The notes under the pieces are model-generated. The model made no database searches. It saw nothing but the letters and a program-made list of their open reading frames with translations, and had not been told where the DNA came from. Positions 1 to 11,740 of a DNA stretch of 64,000 bases are shown here, in pieces. This stretch comes from Oceanomicrobium pacificus. GTDB taxonomy: Bacteria; Pseudomonadota; Alphaproteobacteria; Rhodobacterales; Rhodobacteraceae. Within the stretch, counting starts at the first letter, position 1. Each line of letters starts with the position of its first letter. Where the stretch lies: positions 186,001-250,000 of the forward strand of contig NZ_WUWG01000005.1 of assembly GCF_009833495.1 (NCBI RefSeq). The letters are read 5' to 3'. Position numbers and translations under genes: made by a program.

Positions 1-375
1 TACCTCTCGGCTGCCTATATCATCTATCTGGCCTGGCGGATCGCCTCGGCGCGGATCGTGCCGGCAGCAGGCGTGACCACGCCGCCCAGTTTCTGGAGCG
101 GGCTGATCGTCCATCCGCTCAACCCGAAAGCCTGGGCGCTGGTGACGGCGGGTTTCTCGAATTTCGTGGCGCCCGGCACGCCGGCACTGCCCGCGACGCT
201 CGCCATCGCGGCGACGCTCCTCGGGTTGCAGCTTGTCCTGCATCCGCTCTGGTGCGCCGCGGGCGCACTGATCGCCCAGCGGATCGCGGGCACCCGGGCC
301 GAACGCGGCCTGATGATTGTTCTGGCGCTGCTGACCGTGGCCAGCGTCGCCTTCGTGCTTTGGAAAGGGGTCTGA
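1..375 (+). CDS. LysE/RhtB-type amino-acid exporter, C-terminal part
   Basis: This is the 3' end of a gene that begins before the window; the frame is open from base 1 and about 124 codons are visible. The fragment is very hydrophobic and contains an SAAYIIYLAWR stretch followed by a conserved PLNPKAW segment and two further membrane helices. These are typical of the C-terminal half of LysE/RhtB inner-membrane exporters, which expel amino acids or related metabolites. The stop codon is separated by one base from the next start, so it is probably cotranscribed with the acetyltransferase genes. The substrate cannot be told from this fragment. Confidence 0.75.
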   Translation, partial: YLSAAYIIYLAWRIASARIVPAAGVTTPPSFWSGLIVHPLNPKAWALVTAGFSNFVAPGTPALPATLAIAATLLGLQLVLHPLWCAAGALIAQRIAGTRAERGLMIVLALLTVASVAFVLWKGV

Positions 376-376
376 C

Positions 377-899
377 ATGACCGTGGCACCTGAACTGACG
401 ACCGAACGCCTGCACCTGCGGCCGCTGCGCGACAGCGACGCAGCGGCGATCGCCCTGCATGTCGGCGACCGTCGCGTGGCGCGCAACCTTGCCGTCGTGC
501 CCTTTCCCTATCCCAAAGGCGCGGCCGAGGAGTTTATCGCCCGGTCGACGGCGTCGGATGCGGCGGGGCCGGTCTGGGCCATTGTGCCGACCGGCAGCCC
601 GTCGGACGAACTGGTGGGTGTGATCTCCTATGATCTCGACGGCACGGTCGCCAAGCTCGGCTACTGGCTGGCGCCGGCCTTCTGGAATTCGGGCTACATG
701 ACAGAGGCCGCCGGCGCCGTCATCGATCATGCCCGCGCGCAGGGCGTGACGCGGATGGAGACGAGCGCGCATCAGGACAATCCGGCCTCGGCCAAGGTGC
801 TGAGCAAGGTCGGTTTCCACTATGTGGGGGATGATGCGCATTTCTCGGTCGCGCAGAATGCGACGGTCGATGTGTGGCTCTACCGGCTGGATTTCGACG

Positions 900-907
<8 letters not shown>
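377..907 (+). CDS. GNAT-family N-acetyltransferase, RimJ-like
   Basis: This 176-residue protein has the layout of the RimJ/RimL branch of GNAT acetyltransferases. It opens with ELTTERLHLRPLRDSDA, the usual first strand and helix, and later has GYWLAPAFWNSGYMTEA and HQDNPASAKVLSKVGF, the acetyl-CoA binding and C-terminal motifs. It should transfer acetyl from acetyl-CoA to an amine in the cytoplasm; the acceptor is unknown. It starts one base after the exporter stop and overlaps the next acetyltransferase by 8 bases, so the genes are likely translationally coupled. Confidence 0.85.
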
Positions 908-4113
<3,206 letters not shown>

Positions 4114-4133
4114 CGGACAAAGGGGTGACCGGG

Positions 4134-5405
4134 ATGGACGGAAAGACCACGGAAAATATCCACGATCTGATGCAGGAAATCGGCGCCCGCGCGAAAGCGG
4201 CGGCGCGGGTGCTGGCCTCGGCCAGCGCGGAACGCAAACATGCCGCCCTGATCGGCGCGTCGGAAGCGGTCTGGGCGCGGCGTGCCGAGATCCTCGACGC
4301 AAACCAGAAGGACCTGGCCTTCGGGCGCGAAAAGGGCCTGTCGCCGGCCATGATCGACCGTCTGGCGCTCGACGAGGACCGGATCCGCGGGATTGTGGAC
4401 GGGCTGCGTTCGGTCGCAGAACAGAGCGACCCGGTGGGCGCGGTGCTGGCCGAATGGGACATGCCGACGGGTCTGCATATCCGCCGTGTGGCGACCCCGC
4501 TCGGCGTGGTCGGGGTGATCTATGAAAGCCGCCCGAACGTGACGGCGGACGCGGGCGGGCTCTGCCTGAAGTCGGGCAATGCCGCGATCCTGCGGGGCGG
4601 CTCGGAAAGCCTGCACAGCTCCAAGGCCATCCATGCCGCGCTGGTGGACGGGCTCGTCTCGGCCAACCTGCCGGCGGATGCGATCCAGCTCGTGCCGGTC
4701 CGCGATCGCGCGGCGGTGGGCGAGATGCTGACGATGACCGACTTTATCGACGTGATCGTGCCGCGCGGCGGCAAGGGTCTGGTCGGTCGCGTGCAGGCGG
4801 ATGCGCGGGTGCCGGTTTTCGCGCATCTCGAAGGGATCTGTCACGTCTATGTCGATCGTGATGCGGACCCCGATAAGGCGATGAAGGTGATCCTGAACGC
4901 CAAGACGCGGCGCACCGGCATTTGCGGGGCGGCAGAATGTCTGCTCATCGACCGGGCTTACTACGCCGCGCATGGCGCGCCGTTCCTTGCGGCATTGAAG
5001 GACAAGGGCGTGGAGTTGCGTGTGGGCGAGGGGTTGCAGGGCGAGCCGGGCACCGTTCCGGCCTCGGCCGACGATTGGGGCCGCGAATATCTGGACATGA
5101 TCCTCGCGGTAAAACTCGTGGACGGTGTGGACGGCGCGATCGATCACATTTCGACCTACGGCTCCAATCACACGGATTGCATCCTGACGGAGAATGACGC
5201 GACCGCGGACGCGTTTTTCGCCCGTGTGGACAGCGCGATCCTGATGCGCAACGCCTCGACCCAGTTTGCCGATGGCGGCGAGTTCGGCATGGGTGCCGAA
5301 ATCGGGATTGCAACAGGCAAGATGCATGCGCGCGGGCCCGTGGGCGCGGCGCAGCTGACCAGTTTCAAATATCTGGTCGAGGGCGACGGCACCGTCCGCG
5401 CCTGA
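4134..5405 (+). CDS. proA: Glutamate-5-semialdehyde dehydrogenase (gamma-glutamyl phosphate reductase)
   Basis: ProA reduces glutamyl-5-phosphate with NADPH to the semialdehyde, which cyclises toward proline. The protein is about 423 residues with the aldehyde-dehydrogenase fold: [22 protein letters not shown] in the N-terminal half, and the catalytic cysteine in TGICGAAEC (C264 from this start). The ATG at 4134 is chosen because AAAGGGG lies about 9 bases before it; a GTG at 4125 in frame sits directly on that ribosome site. The gene is followed within 30 bases by a strong terminator, so the obg-proB-proA transcript ends here. Confidence 0.96.
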   Translation: MDGKTTENIHDLMQEIGARAKAAARVLASASAERKHAALIGASEAVWARRAEILDANQKDLAFGREKGLSPAMIDRLALDEDRIRGIVDGLRSVAEQSDPVGAVLAEWDMPTGLHIRRVATPLGVVGVIYESRPNVTADAGGLCLKSGNAAILRGGSESLHSSKAIHAALVDGLVSANLPADAIQLVPVRDRAAVGEMLTMTDFIDVIVPRGGKGLVGRVQADARVPVFAHLEGICHVYVDRDADPDKAMKVILNAKTRRTGICGAAECLLIDRAYYAAHGAPFLAALKDKGVELRVGEGLQGEPGTVPASADDWGREYLDMILAVKLVDGVDGAIDHISTYGSNHTDCILTENDATADAFFARVDSAILMRNASTQFADGGEFGMGAEIGIATGKMHARGPVGAAQLTSFKYLVEGDGTVRA

Positions 5406-5432
5406 CCGCGACCAGCCACACGGCCGAACAGC

Positions 5433-5460
5433 AAAAAGCCCGCCGGTTGGCGGGCTTTTT
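5433..5460. terminator. Bidirectional Rho-independent terminator after proA
   Basis: A perfect 12-base inverted repeat, AAAAAGCCCGCC and its complement, is separated by the loop GGTT. Its flanking A and T runs make it work in both directions. It lies between proA and the convergent DUF882 gene and can end both transcripts. Confidence 0.93.
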
Positions 5461-5481
5461 ACCTGTGGGGGAAGGGGTTCT

Positions 5482-6054
5482 TCAGCCGCGCCAGGTGCGG
5501 ATCGGGCCGCAGTCCATATGCACGAAGTTGGAGCGGCCATAGGTGCCGACGCCGCCCGAGTTGCAGGCGATGGCGGCTTTTGCCATCTGGCTGGTGGAGC
5601 GTGACTTCAGCCGCAGATCGGCGGCCATGCCGCGGATATGGTAGCTGTTTTTCGCGACATTCCGGCTGCGGCGGCGCAGCATCGCGTTCGTGCGCGACGA
5701 GCGGTAGCCCGACAGCAGCAGGAACGGCTCGTTCGTATCCATCAGTTGATGGGCGGCGGCCATGATGTCGACATTGCGCAGGTCGTAATCGATCGTCTCG
5801 TCCGTGCGCCAGTCGCGCATGAAATAGTTGATCTCCTTCACCGCCTCGCGAATGTACTTCCCTTCGATCCAGTAGACTGTGTTGATCGATTCACCTGTCC
5901 GGCCCGAATACATCTTGATCGAGCGGATGTCGCCGGCGCCTTTGAGGAAGCCGAAAACGTTGGAATAGGCGGGAGCAGCGGGGACGGTGGCGACAGCAGC
6001 GAATGCGCCAAGCACAGCACGACGTGACGTTTTCACGTTTGCGTTACCAGTCAT
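5482..6054 (-). CDS. DUF882 (MepK-like) murein endopeptidase with Tat signal
   Basis: The 190-residue protein begins with a twin-arginine signal (TSRRAVLGAFAAV), so it is probably exported folded to the periplasm. The remainder matches the DUF882/peptidase M15 zinc fold: GYRSSRTNAMLR, then H139 and D146 in SYHIRGMAADLR and H179 in FVHMDCG, the expected zinc ligands. The E. coli relative MepK (YcbK) cleaves meso-diaminopimelate crosslinks made by L,D-transpeptidases. The divergent neighbour here is an L,D-transpeptidase, which matches the E. coli ycbB-ycbK pairing and supports a job in 3-3 crosslink turnover. Confidence 0.87.
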   Translation of the reverse strand: MTGNANVKTSRRAVLGAFAAVATVPAAPAYSNVFGFLKGAGDIRSIKMYSGRTGESINTVYWIEGKYIREAVKEINYFMRDWRTDETIDYDLRNVDIMAAAHQLMDTNEPFLLLSGYRSSRTNAMLRRRSRNVAKNSYHIRGMAADLRLKSRSTSQMAKAAIACNSGGVGTYGRSNFVHMDCGPIRTWRG

Positions 6055-6373
6055 GAAATCCTTGCCTCGTTCTTTTATCGGGCCCGGTTTTCCGGGTCCA
6101 GCACGTCTGATTGGCGCACTTTGGGTACTTGTTACCTACGGGTAGCTAAATACTCCAAAAGCCGGATTCAGCACAAGAAAATCGTTTGGAACCGGCAGAA
6201 ATCCGCGCATCTGTTGCGCTGATTCGCCAATGTTCCCTTTGCGTTCTTCTTCTCGTGCGACTTTTTCCACACGGGGCGGCGAAAATTCGCCGCCCGGCGC
6301 GCGCGGCTGATGGAGGGCGTCCCGCCGTCAAGATAGGGTGGCGGCAATTACAAGAAAAATTATTGGGGTAGTG
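6055..6373. other. Divergent intergenic region, two murein genes
   Basis: These 319 bases hold the promoters for two oppositely directed genes. A leftward site is visible (TTGTGC, 18 bases, TATTTA on the minus strand). Two short palindromes are seen: CCCGGTTTTCCGGG near 6083-6096 and CTACGGGTAG near 6137-6146. The second lies just downstream of the leftward -10 and could be an operator. No clear promoter was found for the rightward gene, and no gene is seen inside. Confidence 0.5.
6147..6176 (-). promoter_or_regulatory. Possible sigma-70 promoter for the DUF882 gene
   Basis: Read on the minus strand, -35 TTGTGC (6176-6171) and -10 TATTTA (6152-6147) are separated by 18 bases, about 90 bases before the start codon. 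The match is moderate. Confidence 0.4.
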
Positions 6374-8002
6374 ATGTCACGGGTTCTGACCTCCGTTTTC
6401 CTTGCGTCGAGTATCGTGTTTTCCGGCCTGACGGCCACCACCGTGCCCGCAGTGGCGCAATCTTCCTCCCAGCTGGCGCTGAATGCCGAACAGGCCGCGC
6501 TCTATGCCGAGATTCGCAAGACCGGCAAGCTGGCCGAGGATCTGATGGGTTTCTATCAGGCGCGCGGCTTCAAGCCCGTGTGGGTCGGCCAGCGGGCCGC
6601 GTCGCGCGCGCTGGTGGCCACGCTGGCCGATGCGGACAGCCATGCGCTGCCGCTGGCGCGCTACAATGCCGGACAGGTCCAGAAAGAGCTGAACGCTGCG
6701 CGCGGCACGACGGCCCGCGCGGCGGCCGAAATCCGCGCCACCCAAATGTTCCTGCAATATGCGCATGACATTTCGTCGGGCCTTGTCGAGCCGCGCCGGA
6801 TCGACAGCGAGATGTCCGTTCCGCGCCCCCGCCGCAGTGATGCGGCGCTGCTGAACGGGCTCAACAAACATCGCAACACCGCCGGATATCTGGCCGCTTT
6901 GGCCCCTGCGACAGCCAACTACAAGGGCCTTCTGGCCGAGAAAGTCCGGCTGGAGAAACTGATCGCCCGCGGTGGCTGGGGGCCGGAGGTGGGGGACGGT
7001 CCGAGCCTGAAGCCGGGCATGTCGAGCCCGCGCATTCCGGCCTTGCGTGCCCGCCTGACCCGTATGGGATATGGCCGCCTCGGGACGGCGCCCGGCTATG
7101 ACGCTCGGTTGCAGGCCGCGGTGCAGAAGTTCCAGACCGATCACGGGCTGAACGCGGATGCGGTTGTGGGCGGCCGGACGCTGGCCGCGATCAACACCAG
7201 CCCGCAGGATCGGCTCGTGCAGGTTGCTGTCAATCTGGAGCGCGAGCGCTGGCTGAACCTCAACCGTGGTGCGCGGCATATCCATGTGAATCTGGCCGAT
7301 TTCACCGTGAAGGTGATCGACAAGGGGCGCACCACCTTCGAGAGCCGTGTCGTCGCCGGACAGACGCCGAAGTTCCGCACGCAGGAATTCAACGACACGA
7401 TGACCCATATGGTCATCAACCCGACCTGGCACGTGCCCGCGAGCATCGCGACCGAGGAACTGCTGCCCGCAATCCAGGAGGACCCGACCTACCTGCAGCG
7501 CAAGAACATGCGGGTGGTGACGCGCGATGGCGGGGCGGTCAATCCGGCCTCGGTCGATTTCAACGCCTACTCGCAGGAGAATTTCCCCTACCTGATCAAG
7601 CAAGCCCCCAACGGCGGCAACGCGCTTGGCCGGGTGAAATTCATGTTCCCCAACCGTTACAATATCTATCTGCATGACACGCCGTCGAAGAGCCTGTTTG
7701 CGCGGGATGCACGGGCGTTCAGCCATGGCTGCGTGCGGGTGCAGAAGCCGTTCGAGCTGGCCGAGGTGCTGCTCGCAAGGCAGGTGAACAATCCCAAAGG
7801 CACGTTCAACGCCATTCTGGAGACCGGGCGCGAGCGCACGGTCAGCCTCGCCCAGCCGGTGCCGATCTACCTCAGCTACAACAGCGCCTTCATCGACGAG
7901 AAGGGCAAACCGCAATATCGTGCGGACATCTACGGGCGCGACCGCAAGGTCTATAATGCGCTGCGGAAGGCGGGAGTTTCCATCGCTGGCATTGCGGGGT
8001 AA
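6374..8002 (+). CDS. L,D-transpeptidase, YcbB/LdtD-like
   Basis: This enzyme should form 3-3 crosslinks in peptidoglycan in the periplasm. From the ATG at 6374 the protein is 542 residues and begins with a clear signal peptide (MSRVLTSVFLASS to VPAVAQS). A scaffold domain follows, then a peptidoglycan-binding repeat near residues 225-275 (YDARLQAAVQKFQTDHGLN), then the YkuD catalytic domain with SHGCVRV (H451, C453, R455). An upstream GTG at 6338 would put hydrophilic residues before the signal peptide and is less likely. A short hairpin (8017-8035) lies just after the stop. It is divergent from the DUF882 peptidase that likely acts on the same bonds. Confidence 0.9.
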   Translation: MSRVLTSVFLASSIVFSGLTATTVPAVAQSSSQLALNAEQAALYAEIRKTGKLAEDLMGFYQARGFKPVWVGQRAASRALVATLADADSHALPLARYNAGQVQKELNAARGTTARAAAEIRATQMFLQYAHDISSGLVEPRRIDSEMSVPRPRRSDAALLNGLNKHRNTAGYLAALAPATANYKGLLAEKVRLEKLIARGGWGPEVGDGPSLKPGMSSPRIPALRARLTRMGYGRLGTAPGYDARLQAAVQKFQTDHGLNADAVVGGRTLAAINTSPQDRLVQVAVNLERERWLNLNRGARHIHVNLADFTVKVIDKGRTTFESRVVAGQTPKFRTQEFNDTMTHMVINPTWHVPASIATEELLPAIQEDPTYLQRKNMRVVTRDGGAVNPASVDFNAYSQENFPYLIKQAPNGGNALGRVKFMFPNRYNIYLHDTPSKSLFARDARAFSHGCVRVQKPFELAEVLLARQVNNPKGTFNAILETGRERTVSLAQPVPIYLSYNSAFIDEKGKPQYRADIYGRDRKVYNALRKAGVSIAGIAG

Positions 8003-8016
8003 AAGCGGGATCGAAC

Positions 8017-8035
8017 GGGCCGGATGAACCGGCCC
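8017..8035 (+). repeat. Small hairpin between L,D-transpeptidase and lpxD
   Basis: GGGCCGG and CCGGCCC flank ATGAA. No T run follows, so it is more likely an attenuator or an mRNA-stabilising end than a full terminator. Confidence 0.4.
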
Positions 8036-8058
8036 GACCCCGCTGACCGGAGGCTCTG

Positions 8059-9150
8059 ATGCCGTTGACCCTTGGCCAAGTGGCCGAAGCGCTCGGGGCA
8101 GAGGCCCAGGGCGACCTCTCGCTTCCCATCCGCAGACCTGCCGAACCCGCCCGCTGCGGGCCGGAGGATCTGGCCCTCGCGATGGAACCGAAGTTCGGTG
8201 AAACGCTGGGGCAGGGGCAGGCGGTCGCGGCCATCGTCTGGCCCGATGCGGACTGGCAGGCGATGGGGCTGAAAGGCGTCATCATCGCGCCGCGCTCGCG
8301 CTATGTGATGGCTGGCGTCACCCGTGTCTTCGAGCTGCCGCCGGAGGTCGAACCCGGCATCCATCCGACCGCGATCATCGACCCGGACGCACAGATCGGC
8401 GACGGCGCGGCCATCGGTCCCTTCGTGGTGATCGGGGCCGGTGTCACGATCGGGGCGCGGGCGCGCATCCTGTCGCATTGCTCGATCGCCGAGGGCGCGA
8501 CGCTGGGCGCGGATGCGCTGCTCTATAACGGGGTGCGGGTCGGCGCGCGTGTGCGAATCGGCGACGGGTTCATCTGTCAGGCCGGCACCGTGATCGGCGC
8601 GGACGGGTTTTCCTATGTCACGCCGAAACCGGGCGCGGTCGAGGAAGCCCGTGCCACCGGCCAGATCACCGAGGCGAGCCGCACGGCCGGCTTCGTGCGG
8701 ATCAACTCGCTCGGCTCGGTCGTGATCGGCGACCATGTGGAAATGGGCGCCAACTGCACCATCGACCGCGGGACCGTGGCGGACACGGTGATCGGCGACG
8801 GCACCAAGCTCGATAACGCGGTCCATATCGGCCACAATGTCACGGTCGGGCGGACTTGCCTGCTCTGCGGACAGGTCGGGATCGCCGGCTCCACCACCAT
8901 CGGGGACCGTGTGGTACTGGGCGGTCAGGTCGGCGTTGCCGACCATCTTAACGTGGGGTCAGACGTGATCGCGGCTGGCAAATCCGGCATTTCCTCCCAT
9001 GTTCCTTCAAACCGGGTGGTGATGGGCAATCCGGCCATGCGCATGGACCTGAATGTCGAAAGCTACAAGGCCCTGCGGCGCCTGCCGCGGCTCGTCGCCA
9101 AGGTCGAGAAATTGCAGAAACTGGTTTCAAAGACCGCCCCGAATGAGTAA
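8059..9150 (+). CDS. lpxD: UDP-3-O-acylglucosamine N-acyltransferase
   Basis: LpxD adds the second hydroxyacyl chain, from acyl-ACP, to the lipid A precursor in the cytoplasm. The 363-residue protein has an N-terminal uridine-binding domain (about 1-105), then a left-handed beta helix of hexapeptide repeats from about 110 to 330 ([20 protein letters not shown] and many more). The likely catalytic histidine is H259 in GHNVTVG. A C-terminal helix follows ([16 protein letters not shown]). The gene is not followed by fabZ-lpxA here, but by an acyl carrier protein and a ketoacyl-ACP synthase, which may supply its acyl donor. Confidence 0.95.
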   Translation: MPLTLGQVAEALGAEAQGDLSLPIRRPAEPARCGPEDLALAMEPKFGETLGQGQAVAAIVWPDADWQAMGLKGVIIAPRSRYVMAGVTRVFELPPEVEPGIHPTAIIDPDAQIGDGAAIGPFVVIGAGVTIGARARILSHCSIAEGATLGADALLYNGVRVGARVRIGDGFICQAGTVIGADGFSYVTPKPGAVEEARATGQITEASRTAGFVRINSLGSVVIGDHVEMGANCTIDRGTVADTVIGDGTKLDNAVHIGHNVTVGRTCLLCGQVGIAGSTTIGDRVVLGGQVGVADHLNVGSDVIAAGKSGISSHVPSNRVVMGNPAMRMDLNVESYKALRRLPRLVAKVEKLQKLVSKTAPNE

Positions 9151-9182
9151 GTGACTACGCAGACGAGAACCGGAGCATCCGC

Positions 9183-9449
9183 ATGACGACATCGGTAAAG
9201 GATCAGGTTGTGGAAATCATCGCCGAACAGGCGGTGCTGGACCCGCGTGACGTGGCGATGGACGCGACTCTGGAAGATCTTGGCATCGACAGCCTTGGGC
9301 TGGTGGAGGCGGTGTTCGCCATCGAGGAAACCTTCGACATCCAGGTGCCGTTCAACGCGAACGACCCGGCCCAGTCCGAGTTCGACATCACCAATGTGGC
9401 CTCGATGGTCGCAGCGGTGGAAAAGCTCGTCGCACAGAAGGCGGCCTGA
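9183..9449 (+). CDS. Acyl carrier protein, dedicated type
   Basis: This 88-residue acidic protein carries the phosphopantetheine site DSLG with S37 (LEDLGIDSLGLVEAVFAIEE). It is distinct from a typical housekeeping AcpP (DSLDTVE): the helix after the serine reads LGLVEAVFAIEETFDIQVP, nearer to the special carriers used for lipid A. It sits 32 bases after lpxD and 7 bases before a ketoacyl synthase. I infer that it carries a particular acyl chain for lipid A or a related lipid; it could equally serve another small fatty-acid pathway. Confidence 0.87.
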   Translation: MTTSVKDQVVEIIAEQAVLDPRDVAMDATLEDLGIDSLGLVEAVFAIEETFDIQVPFNANDPAQSEFDITNVASMVAAVEKLVAQKAA

Positions 9450-9456
9450 ACCGATC

Positions 9457-10665
9457 ATGCGACGCGTCGTCATTACCGGGCAGGGAGCGGTCAACGCGCT
9501 CGGCATGTCGGCAGACGAGACGATGCGCGCCATGGCCGAAGGGCGCTGCGGGATCGGTCCGCTCGAATTCAAGGATGTGGAACGGCTGTCGATCAATATC
9601 GGCGGCCAGATCCGCGGCTACCGGGCCGAGGACCATTTCTCGCGTCAGGAAATCGTGCTTTTCGACAAGTTCACCCAGCTGGCGCTTCTGGCCGCACGCG
9701 AGGCGATGGAGCAATCGGGGCTTCAGGTCACTGATGCGCTGTCGCGGCAGGCCGGTGTCGTGCTCGGCACGGCAGGCGGCGGGTTGCAGACGCAGGACGA
9801 GAATTACCGTTCCGTCTATGAGGACGGCAAGAACCGCGTGCATCCGTTCGTGGTGCCGCGGCTGATGAACAATGCCGCCGCGAGCCATGTCTCGATGGCC
9901 TACCGGTTGCAAGGGCCGTCCTACACGGTGGCGACGGCCTGTGCCTCGTCCAACCATGCGATCGGACAGGCGTTCCAGATGGTCCGCTCGGGCATGACCG
10001 ACGTGATGCTGACCGGCGGGTCCGAAAGCATGCTGGTCTTTGGCGGGATCAAGGCCTGGGAAGGGCTGCGGGTCATGTCGAAAGACGGCTGCCGGCCCTT
10101 CTCGGCCAATCGCAACGGGATGGTGCAGGGGGAAGGCGCGGCGGTCTTCGTGCTCGAAGAATATGAGCATGCGAAAGCGCGGGGCGCCGAGATCCTGGCC
10201 GAAATCACCGGTTTTGCCATGACTTCGGATGCGTCCGACATCGTCATGCCGAACAAGGTCGGGGCCGTTCGGGCCATGCAGGGCGCGCTGGCCGATGCGG
10301 GGCTGAACCTCGACGAGATCGGCTATATCAACGCGCACGGGACCGGAACGGCCGCGAATGACCGGACCGAATGTGCCGCGGTGCGCGAGGTGTTCGGTGA
10401 TCACGCTGACGCGCTGCGCATCTCCTCGACCAAATCGATGCACGGCCACCTGATCGGCGGCACGGGCGCGGTGGAATTGCTGGCCTGTATCATGGCGTTG
10501 CGCGACGGGGTGATCGCCCCGACGATCAACCATGAGGAAGCCGACCCGGACTGCGACCTGAATGTCGTGCCGAACGTGGCGCAGGAGGCCGCGGTCTCGG
10601 CGGTCCTGTCGAACGCGTTTGCCTTTGGCGGTCTGAACGCGGTTCTGGCCCTGCAAAAGGTCTGA
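9457..10665 (+). CDS. Beta-ketoacyl-ACP synthase, FabF-like
   Basis: This enzyme should extend an acyl chain on the neighbouring carrier protein by condensation with malonyl-ACP. The 402-residue protein has the KAS II triad: C162 in VATACASSNHA, H294 in NAHGTGTAAND and H329 in KSMHGHLIGGTGA. The ATG at 9457 is chosen because the sequence MRRVVITGQGAVNALG matches the family N-terminus; the frame is open further upstream but runs through the carrier gene. A strong terminator follows. It is probably a second, pathway-specific FabF rather than the housekeeping one, given its neighbours. Confidence 0.92.
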   Translation: MRRVVITGQGAVNALGMSADETMRAMAEGRCGIGPLEFKDVERLSINIGGQIRGYRAEDHFSRQEIVLFDKFTQLALLAAREAMEQSGLQVTDALSRQAGVVLGTAGGGLQTQDENYRSVYEDGKNRVHPFVVPRLMNNAAASHVSMAYRLQGPSYTVATACASSNHAIGQAFQMVRSGMTDVMLTGGSESMLVFGGIKAWEGLRVMSKDGCRPFSANRNGMVQGEGAAVFVLEEYEHAKARGAEILAEITGFAMTSDASDIVMPNKVGAVRAMQGALADAGLNLDEIGYINAHGTGTAANDRTECAAVREVFGDHADALRISSTKSMHGHLIGGTGAVELLACIMALRDGVIAPTINHEEADPDCDLNVVPNVAQEAAVSAVLSNAFAFGGLNAVLALQKV

Positions 10666-10684
10666 ACGACAGCCTAACCAAAGC

Positions 10685-10712
10685 AAAAGGCCCCGCCGAA
10701 GCGGGGCCTTTT
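10685..10712. terminator. Bidirectional terminator after the ketoacyl synthase
   Basis: A perfect 12-base stem (AAAAGGCCCCGC) closes a CGAA loop, with A and T runs on both sides. It lies between two converging genes. Confidence 0.93.
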
Positions 10713-10729
10713 CCATGTCTGGCGGATGC

Positions 10730-11398
10730 TTACTGGCCGGTGGCCGACCCGATGGCCGGGGCGGCGGCTTCCGGCGCGGCTTGCGGGGCCGGCGGCGCGG
10801 TCAGTTCGTTGAACGCGGCCGTGAAACCGCTGAGCGACACGTTGAGCGGCACCGGATCGGGGCGGCCGAACGCGAAGAGCACAAGGTTCAGCTTGGCTCC
10901 GGCCTTCATCGCATCGATGCCCGCCTGATCGAGGCCGAAACGCACGGCGCAGCCGCGCTGGGTGCAGACCTGGAACTCGTAGCGCTGCGGCGTCTGGGCA
11001 TCGACCTGTGCGGTCAGGCCGGCCGGCAGCAAGGTTTCAAGCGGGGTCATGATCGTCACGCCGGCGACGACATCCTGGCCTTCGGGCAGGCGGATCAGCG
11101 TCATTTCGGCGACGGCATTACCGGCCTGATCCTCGGCCAGTTGGTAGAGCGCGCATTCCGTGTCGGAGCCGATGCAGCGCACGTCCCATTCGCCATGCTC
11201 GGCCTTCACGAATTCTTCGGGCCGGGTCGGCGTGCCGCCAACGGGGAACTGGCTCGGGTCGACCTGTCCGGTCGCGGCCGGCGCTTCGGCGGCGGGCGCG
11301 TCGGCCGTGGCATCGGCATCCTGTGCCAGCGCGGCGCCTGCGGCCATGCCGGACAGGGCCAGCCCGGTCAGCAGGGCGGAAATCGGTTTGCGGATCAT
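10730..11398 (-). CDS. IalB (invasion-associated locus B) family periplasmic protein
   Basis: The 222-residue protein has a signal peptide (MIRKPISALLTGLALSGMAAGAALA), an Ala/Pro-rich linker and an IalB domain. The domain carries paired cysteines in WDVRCIGSDTECAL and FQVCTQRGCAVRF, which likely form disulfides. The start at 11398 is supported by GAGG six bases upstream; the frame stays open for 41 codons more but without signal-peptide character. IalB proteins are common in alphaproteobacteria outside pathogens, and their molecular role is not settled. A TTGACA (minus strand, 11470-11465) could be its -35 element, but the -10 is poor. Confidence 0.88.
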   Translation of the reverse strand: MIRKPISALLTGLALSGMAAGAALAQDADATADAPAAEAPAATGQVDPSQFPVGGTPTRPEEFVKAEHGEWDVRCIGSDTECALYQLAEDQAGNAVAEMTLIRLPEGQDVVAGVTIMTPLETLLPAGLTAQVDAQTPQRYEFQVCTQRGCAVRFGLDQAGIDAMKAGAKLNLVLFAFGRPDPVPLNVSLSGFTAAFNELTAPPAPQAAPEAAAPAIGSATGQ

Positions 11399-11541
11399 CT
11401 TTGCCTCATCTCGTCTGAAGTTGCTCGACGGTTTGGCACATTCGGTGTCAGGATCGAGGCCCCGTGTCAATCGCTGCCGGATGGAAATGGCCTGAACGGC
11501 GGAATCCCGCGCTTTGCCCACGCACCCTGCTGCCGGACATC

Positions 11542-11570
11542 AAAAAAGGGCGCCGAGAGCACCCTTTTTT
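11542..11570. terminator. Orphan hairpin terminator
   Basis: AAAAAAGGG, one mismatch and GC pair with GC and CCCTTTTTT across a CGAGA loop. No protein gene ends next to it on either strand; the nearest upstream element on the minus strand is the promoter at 11619-11647. Confidence 0.8.
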
Positions 11571-11612
11571 GCGCGTAAGCGTTTCCCTGTCGGACCAGCC
11601 GAGCCTTTTGTG
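11542..11612 (-). ncRNA. Candidate small RNA of about 70 nt
   Basis: A strong minus-strand promoter would start transcription near 11612, and a Rho-independent hairpin with a run of six T ends it at 11542. The result is a short transcript with no open frame. The predicted 5' part is CACAAAAGGCUCGGCUGG, and the 3' end is the terminator stem with its U tail, the usual form of an Hfq-dependent RNA. I do not recognise the family; it is not the SRP RNA. The boundaries are predictions. Confidence 0.55.
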
Positions 11613-11618
11613 AAAGCG

Positions 11619-11647
11619 ACGCTAGGTCAGGTTCGAGATTCGGTCAA
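11619..11647 (-). promoter_or_regulatory. Sigma-70 promoter for the candidate sRNA
   Basis: On the minus strand, -35 TTGACC (11647-11642) and -10 TAGCGT (11624-11619) are 17 bases apart. This nearly copies the tRNA-Gly promoter at 24244-24272. Confidence 0.65.
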
Positions 11648-11740
11648 GTGGCTCTTTGGGGCACGACCGGCGTTGACTGGGGCTGGCCTTGACCGCCCCT
11701 GCCTGACAGGATGAACGCGGCAGAAACGGGAGGGGATGGC

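Larger units (their letters stand above)
11399..11740. other. Intergenic region with a candidate sRNA unit
   Basis: These 342 bases separate the IalB gene from a HerA-like ATPase gene. They contain a minus-strand promoter (11619-11647), a hairpin terminator (11542-11570) and a possible -35 for the IalB gene. No protein-coding frame with a credible start was found. Confidence 0.6.

Noticed and set aside
11571-11710. SRP (4.5S) RNA gene, suggested by GGTCAGGTTCGAG on the plus strand
   Set aside because: The conserved GGAAGCAG loop and the long stem do not follow; the resemblance is limited to a few bases overlapping the sRNA promoter.
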